Assembly (NCBI GenBank): GCA_945869955.1
Contig: CAMBQP010000034.1
Coordinates: 1 to 37,228, forward strand
From: Schlesneria paludicola DSM 18645
GTDB taxonomy: Bacteria; Planctomycetota; Planctomycetia; Planctomycetales; Planctomycetaceae
Direction of reading: 5' to 3'
DNA length: 37,228 nt
The stretch's first letter is position 1, and each line of letters begins with the position of its first letter. Shown here one piece after another: positions 33,593-37,228 of the stretch. The notes beneath the pieces were generated by a model. That model had not been told where the DNA came from, did not search any database, and was given only the letters and a program-made list of their open reading frames with translations. Position numbers and translations under genes: made by a program.

Positions 33593-36073
33593 ATGGATCA
33601 ACTGCCTCATCTTTTCCCGCGCGAGACGGGGACCGTCGAACGGTATACATACGCTCGACAAGTCGGGTCTAGCGAATTTCGCGTGCCTCCACGCGATCGA
33701 GTACCGCATAGCCAGTCGCTCATTTCCCAGGTTCAGGTGGCTGAACAGCAAGCAAAGTCGCAGGTCACAGCACATCCGACCGCCGCGCGGCCCAAGGGGT
33801 TGGTTCTCGACTTTCGGAGCGATCCAAAATTCAAACTCCGTTTGCAGAGCTTGGAATCCGATGGCAGCGGCGTCGAAATGCGGAATTCTCGCGTAGATGC
33901 GAGTGGTGTCATGCACGCGACGGTCTTCATCCCCGACGGCAAGGTCGGCCTCTTCGTCCGCAAGTTCGAAGCGTTTGCCGATCCTGCCAAAAACACCAAA
34001 AAAGGCAAGCCTGCCAACAACGACTTAGTCGCCAGCATCGGCCAGATTCGACTGGCAGCGTTGGAATCGTTCTGGATGGATACTGGTGAGTTTCCGCAAG
34101 AAAAGGATCAATCACTATGGTGGGAAGTCTGGCTGCGGGAAGATACCAATCCACACGATGTTGTTGCCGTGTTTCGACAACGTGCTCAAACCGCCGGAGT
34201 GCTGGTTTCCCATCGAGAATTGCATTTCCCTGATCGCCGCGTCGTTTTGGCGCTGGCAAGCGTCACGCAATTGCTCGCCATCGAGAATCTTTTTGACATC
34301 CTGGCGGAATTGCGATTGGCGAAGATTCTCGCGGGGGAATTCCTCGATTTATCGCCGCGAGACCAGGCAGATTTCATTCAGGACGCAGTCTCCCGCATCA
34401 CTCCGCCACCCGCGAATGCCCCGTCAGTTTGTCATCTCGACACGGGGGTCAATCGCGGCCATCCGATGCTGGAATTGGCTCTCGCAGAAGAGCATTTGCT
34501 CGCGGTTGATCCGACTTGGCGCGCCAGTGACGGTCAACCCCAGCAGCATGGAACGGGGATGGCAGGTCTGGCGCTTTATGGCTGCCTGACGGAGTTGCTG
34601 AATAGCTCCGGGGTAATTTCGCTCCAACACCGGCTGGAGTCGGTCAAAATCCTGCCAGACCACGGAGAACATGACCCCGATCTGTATGGTGACGTGACGG
34701 CACAGTCCGTGTCCCGAATCGAAATCGTGGCTCCCGAGCGCCAGCAGCGTGCCTTTGCCCTAACCGTCACGGCGGACAGTCGCGATGAAGGTTATCCGTC
34801 GTCATGGTCGGCCGCATTGGATCAGATTTGTTCCGGAGCGGAAGAAGCGGGCCAGCCTTCAAGGTTGTTGGTCGTCTCCGCTGGCAACACGCCCGTGGTT
34901 GGTCGCCGCGACTATCCCGACCACAATCACACGCAAGGGGTCGAAGACCCGGCTCAATCGTGGAATGCCATCTCTGTGGGAGCTTTTACCGAAAAAGCGA
35001 CGATTCACGCGAACGAATACCGGGAGTGGAAACCAGTCGCCAACGCAGGCCAGCTCAGCCCGGCCAGCAGAACGTCTGTTGTGTGGGAAGATCGGTCGTG
35101 GCCCATCAAGCCCGACATCGTGATGGAAGGGGGCAATCTCGCAATCGATCCAACGACTGGCCATGCAGATTACGTTGATGACTTGATGCTGTTAACGACG
35201 CGTACAAGTTCGACCGGAGCGTTGCTCACGACAACTGGCGACACGAGTGCGGCGACCGCATTGGCGGCGCGTTACGCCGCCATCATCTGGTCCCGTTATC
35301 CGGACCTTATGCCCGAATCAGTGCGCGGACTCTTGGTTCACTCAGCCCGTTGGACGGCTCCGATGCTCGCAGAGTTTCCCAACGACCAACGCCACAATCG
35401 GCTCCGTGTATACGGCTATGGAGTTCCCGATCTCGATCATGCGTTATGGAGTGCCGGGAACAACGCGACCCTGATTATTCAAGATTCGCTTCAGCCATTT
35501 GATCAAGTCGTCGGAAACAGTGGCCAGAAAGACATCAAGACCAAAGATATGCGACTGCACCGACTTCCGTGGCCGAAGGAAGTCTTGGAGCAACTGGGCG
35601 GCGAATCCGTGCGATTGCGTGTCACGCTGTCGTACTTCATTGAACCGAGTCCAGGACGGCGAGGTTGGACTCGCAAGCACCGTTATCAGTCGCACGGACT
35701 CCGTTTCGATATCAAACGACCAACCGACATGGACGACAATGAGTTTCTCAAGAGAATCACCAGAGCGGCATGGGATGAAGATAAGGGATCGATAAATTCC
35801 TCTGCCGACGAACGAAACTGGACCATTGGGCCGAATCTACGTTGCAAAGGTTCTATCCATTCTGATGTCTGGACTGGCACCGCCGCTCAATTAGCCGCAT
35901 CGGGGACGATTGCCGTTCATCCGGTGACGGGCTGGTGGAAGGAACGGCCAAGTTTGGTGCGTTGGAACAGGTCCGCTCGTTACTCGCTGATCATCTCGCT
36001 GGAAACGGATGCCACCAACATCGATCTCTACACGCCAATTGCAAACGCGATCGGAATTCCAGTGACAACGTAG
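33593..36073 (+). CDS. ietS: Subtilisin-like serine protease (S8), IetS-like effector of an ATPase/subtilase defence module
   Basis: This is an 826-aa protein without a signal peptide, so it should act in the cytoplasm. The S8 triad is complete: Asp283 in CHLDTGVNRGHP, His319 in QQHGTGMAGLALYG and Ser552 in TTGDTSAATALAARYAA. The oxyanion Asn is in VVSAGNTPVV. About 250 residues precede the protease domain, and about 200 beta-rich residues follow. The latter include LRVTLSYFIEPSPGRRGWTRKHRYQSHGL and LIISLETDATNIDLYTPI. The gene starts 3 bp after ietA, so translation is probably coupled. The likely role is a protease controlled by IetA that is released on infection; the substrate is unknown. 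It converges with the clamp-loader-like gene. Confidence 0.9.
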   Translation: MDQLPHLFPRETGTVERYTYARQVGSSEFRVPPRDRVPHSQSLISQVQVAEQQAKSQVTAHPTAARPKGLVLDFRSDPKFKLRLQSLESDGSGVEMRNSRVDASGVMHATVFIPDGKVGLFVRKFEAFADPAKNTKKGKPANNDLVASIGQIRLAALESFWMDTGEFPQEKDQSLWWEVWLREDTNPHDVVAVFRQRAQTAGVLVSHRELHFPDRRVVLALASVTQLLAIENLFDILAELRLAKILAGEFLDLSPRDQADFIQDAVSRITPPPANAPSVCHLDTGVNRGHPMLELALAEEHLLAVDPTWRASDGQPQQHGTGMAGLALYGCLTELLNSSGVISLQHRLESVKILPDHGEHDPDLYGDVTAQSVSRIEIVAPERQQRAFALTVTADSRDEGYPSSWSAALDQICSGAEEAGQPSRLLVVSAGNTPVVGRRDYPDHNHTQGVEDPAQSWNAISVGAFTEKATIHANEYREWKPVANAGQLSPASRTSVVWEDRSWPIKPDIVMEGGNLAIDPTTGHADYVDDLMLLTTRTSSTGALLTTTGDTSAATALAARYAAIIWSRYPDLMPESVRGLLVHSARWTAPMLAEFPNDQRHNRLRVYGYGVPDLDHALWSAGNNATLIIQDSLQPFDQVVGNSGQKDIKTKDMRLHRLPWPKEVLEQLGGESVRLRVTLSYFIEPSPGRRGWTRKHRYQSHGLRFDIKRPTDMDDNEFLKRITRAAWDEDKGSINSSADERNWTIGPNLRCKGSIHSDVWTGTAAQLAASGTIAVHPVTGWWKERPSLVRWNRSARYSLIISLETDATNIDLYTPIANAIGIPVTT

Positions 36074-36115
36074 GGCGTGGTTGCTCGCGATACTCGGCGT
36101 GGCCAGAATTGTCTG

Positions 36116-36949
36116 TCACTCGTCAACATCGAACGTGTGCTCCTCGACCATTACCGCGGTCAGTAGTTTGCTGCGCCGCTTGTGGGCCTTGTTGAGCACT
36201 TGCAGGGCCATGCCGGGAACCTGGTGGCAGCGTTCGGCCAAACGGGGCAGCGTCACCTCCGGGGTCTCGACCCGAATGCCCCATTCGTGGCAGCGCTCCG
36301 CCAGCCAGATGACAAGCTGATCCAGTGATGGAATCTCGGTTGTGATTCGGAACGTGAAGCGGTTCTGGAACATCTTGTCCAGCGATTGGCCATTATCGCC
36401 GTCGCGTTTCACGTAGGCGGAGGACGCAATCCAGATCGCCCGAAAATCTTCCAGTGGCTTCAGCAGCCGTTCGTCCATGAATCGGCGAGAGAGCCGATGC
36501 ACCTCGTCCAGGTAAACAATCCGCAGATACTCGTTACAGACCCGAATCTTAGCCAGTTTGGATTCCAGGTCCGCTTCCGAGAGTCGCGTGCAGTCGACAG
36601 GGTGGTAGTGGTAACGGACCGGCGTCGGCGCTTCGCGCTCGTCGAGGAAGTCCACGACGTTTTCCCACCCATCGTTGCCGTAAAGGTGATGGTTCAGCGT
36701 GCAACATTTGCAGGTGCCACACGGGTTCATGGTGTCAAAATTGAAATTCAAGCAGCCCAGGCACTTGATGCCGAAACTGATCGCCGACGTTTTTCCCGTT
36801 CGGGATGGTCCGGTCGCCAGCAAATTGAACCCGCTGCGGTGCCCCTCCTTGCGGACGCACCAGATCATGTCCCAGAAATATTCTTTGAGTGCGCAGTTGC
36901 CGACGATCTGATCCCAGCGTTCCGGAATCCAGCGTTCAATGTCCTTCAT
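36116..36949 (-). CDS. DnaX/clamp-loader-like AAA+ ATPase with Cys-cluster (zinc) module
   Basis: This 277-aa protein resembles the ATPase part of DNA polymerase III gamma/tau or delta-prime. It has WIPERWDQIVGNCALKEYF, Walker A GPSRTGKT (residues 47-54), then cysteines at 63, 66, 77, 80, 82 and 83 in the place where DnaX has its zinc module. Walker B is IVYLDEVHRLS (144-154), followed by LLKPLEDFRAIWIASSAY and arginine finger MFQNRFTF (R197). The sensor-2 region reads PGMALQVL, without the usual Arg. It lacks the C-terminal collar domain of full DnaX. It is too short and divergent for the housekeeping clamp loader, so a mobile-element or defence role is likely. Its start overlaps the upstream gene by 14 bp (ATGAAGGACATTGA). 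Confidence 0.75.
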   Translation of the reverse strand: MKDIERWIPERWDQIVGNCALKEYFWDMIWCVRKEGHRSGFNLLATGPSRTGKTSAISFGIKCLGCLNFNFDTMNPCGTCKCCTLNHHLYGNDGWENVVDFLDEREAPTPVRYHYHPVDCTRLSEADLESKLAKIRVCNEYLRIVYLDEVHRLSRRFMDERLLKPLEDFRAIWIASSAYVKRDGDNGQSLDKMFQNRFTFRITTEIPSLDQLVIWLAERCHEWGIRVETPEVTLPRLAERCHQVPGMALQVLNKAHKRRSKLLTAVMVEEHTFDVDE

Positions 36950-37228
36950 CGATTATCTCCAGGTTGGGGGTTCGCAACAGGTCAAACAGCTTCTTGCGGG
37001 AATCACCGTCACCGTCGTCGTGACGGTGCATTTCCTTTGGATGATGGGAGTTGTCGACCGACGGTGGCAGGGGCGGACCCGCGGCATCGCCGCCACTCGG
37101 CTTCTCTTTGGTCAAGAGGACAAAGCGGACGCCACCCGACCGGCGACCGAGTTCCGCTTTGATACCGCCCCGTTTTAGAAGTGGTTTCAGTACCTCGATG
37201 CGATGACTGAGCTGCGGAGCCGCTTTAG
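36936..37228 (-). CDS. Unknown protein, partial (C-terminal 96 aa; upstream part beyond the window)
   Basis: The minus-strand frame is open from the window edge to a TGA at 36936-36938. It reads KAAPQLSHRIEVLKPLLKRG, then RSGGVRFVLLTKEKPSGG, a Pro/His/Asp-rich stretch (PPLPPSVDNSHHPKEMHRHD) and ends DLLRTPNLEIIDEGH. No domain is recognised. The stop overlaps the ATG of the clamp-loader-like gene by 14 bp, so the two are very likely translated from one message and functionally linked. The first part probably forms a small folded helix/strand unit, and the His/Asp segment a linker. Confidence 0.6.
   Translation of the reverse strand, partial: KAAPQLSHRIEVLKPLLKRGGIKAELGRRSGGVRFVLLTKEKPSGGDAAGPPLPPSVDNSHHPKEMHRHDDGDGDSRKKLFDLLRTPNLEIIDEGH

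Overview
The window looks like chromosomal DNA of a planctomycete, probably a Planctomycetaceae-type organism (moderate-to-high GC). This rests on recognition, not a database search. The pointers are the many lineage-type hypothetical lipoproteins, a squalene-cyclase-like repeat protein, NPCBM and FKBP proteins, sugar isomerases with Tat signals, RAYT remnants, and an F-type ATP synthase whose membrane subunits carry signal peptides and His-rich segments.

Region 1 (1-8506, minus strand) is a type IV pilus / type II secretion motor cluster. In transcription order it encodes a PilB-like ATPase, the retraction ATPase PilT, a second PilB-like ATPase with an MshEN-type (candidate c-di-GMP-binding) N-terminus, and the inner-membrane platform protein PilC. 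Its intergenic gaps hold repeats. Six copies of a roughly 200-bp element with 28-bp inverted ends (TTAACCACAGAG...CTCTGTGGTTAA) lie between the genes, and one GxxExxY nuclease-fold gene with an in-frame stop at codon 6 sits among them. Three 53/54-bp tandem repeats lie directly upstream of the second pilB.

Region 2 (8507-15142) holds envelope and secreted proteins: three small or medium lipoproteins, a squalene-cyclase-like alpha/alpha-barrel protein, an NPCBM-domain protein, and two FKBP prolyl isomerases carrying three FKBP domains in total. Region 3 (15143-20692) has a sugar isomerase, a membrane protein, an ABC1/UbiB kinase-like protein, LeuD and an MFS transporter.

Region 4 (20693-28956) is a complete ATP synthase operon: AtpZ-like, AtpI-like, then a, c, b, delta, alpha, gamma, beta, epsilon. 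A good sigma70-like promoter precedes it and a strong intrinsic terminator follows it. The a and b subunits both have His-rich insertions.

Region 5 (28957-37228) is the accessory part. It has a DnaQ-like exonuclease, a Tat-signal sugar isomerase, a degraded repeat/RAYT region with one truncated transposase and one remnant, and then a two-gene AAA+ ATPase plus subtilisin-like protease module that matches the IetAS anti-phage/toxin-antitoxin architecture. Convergent to it is a DnaX-like clamp-loader ATPase with a cysteine cluster, translationally overlapped by an unrecognised gene cut by the window end. No tRNA, rRNA or CRISPR array was seen.
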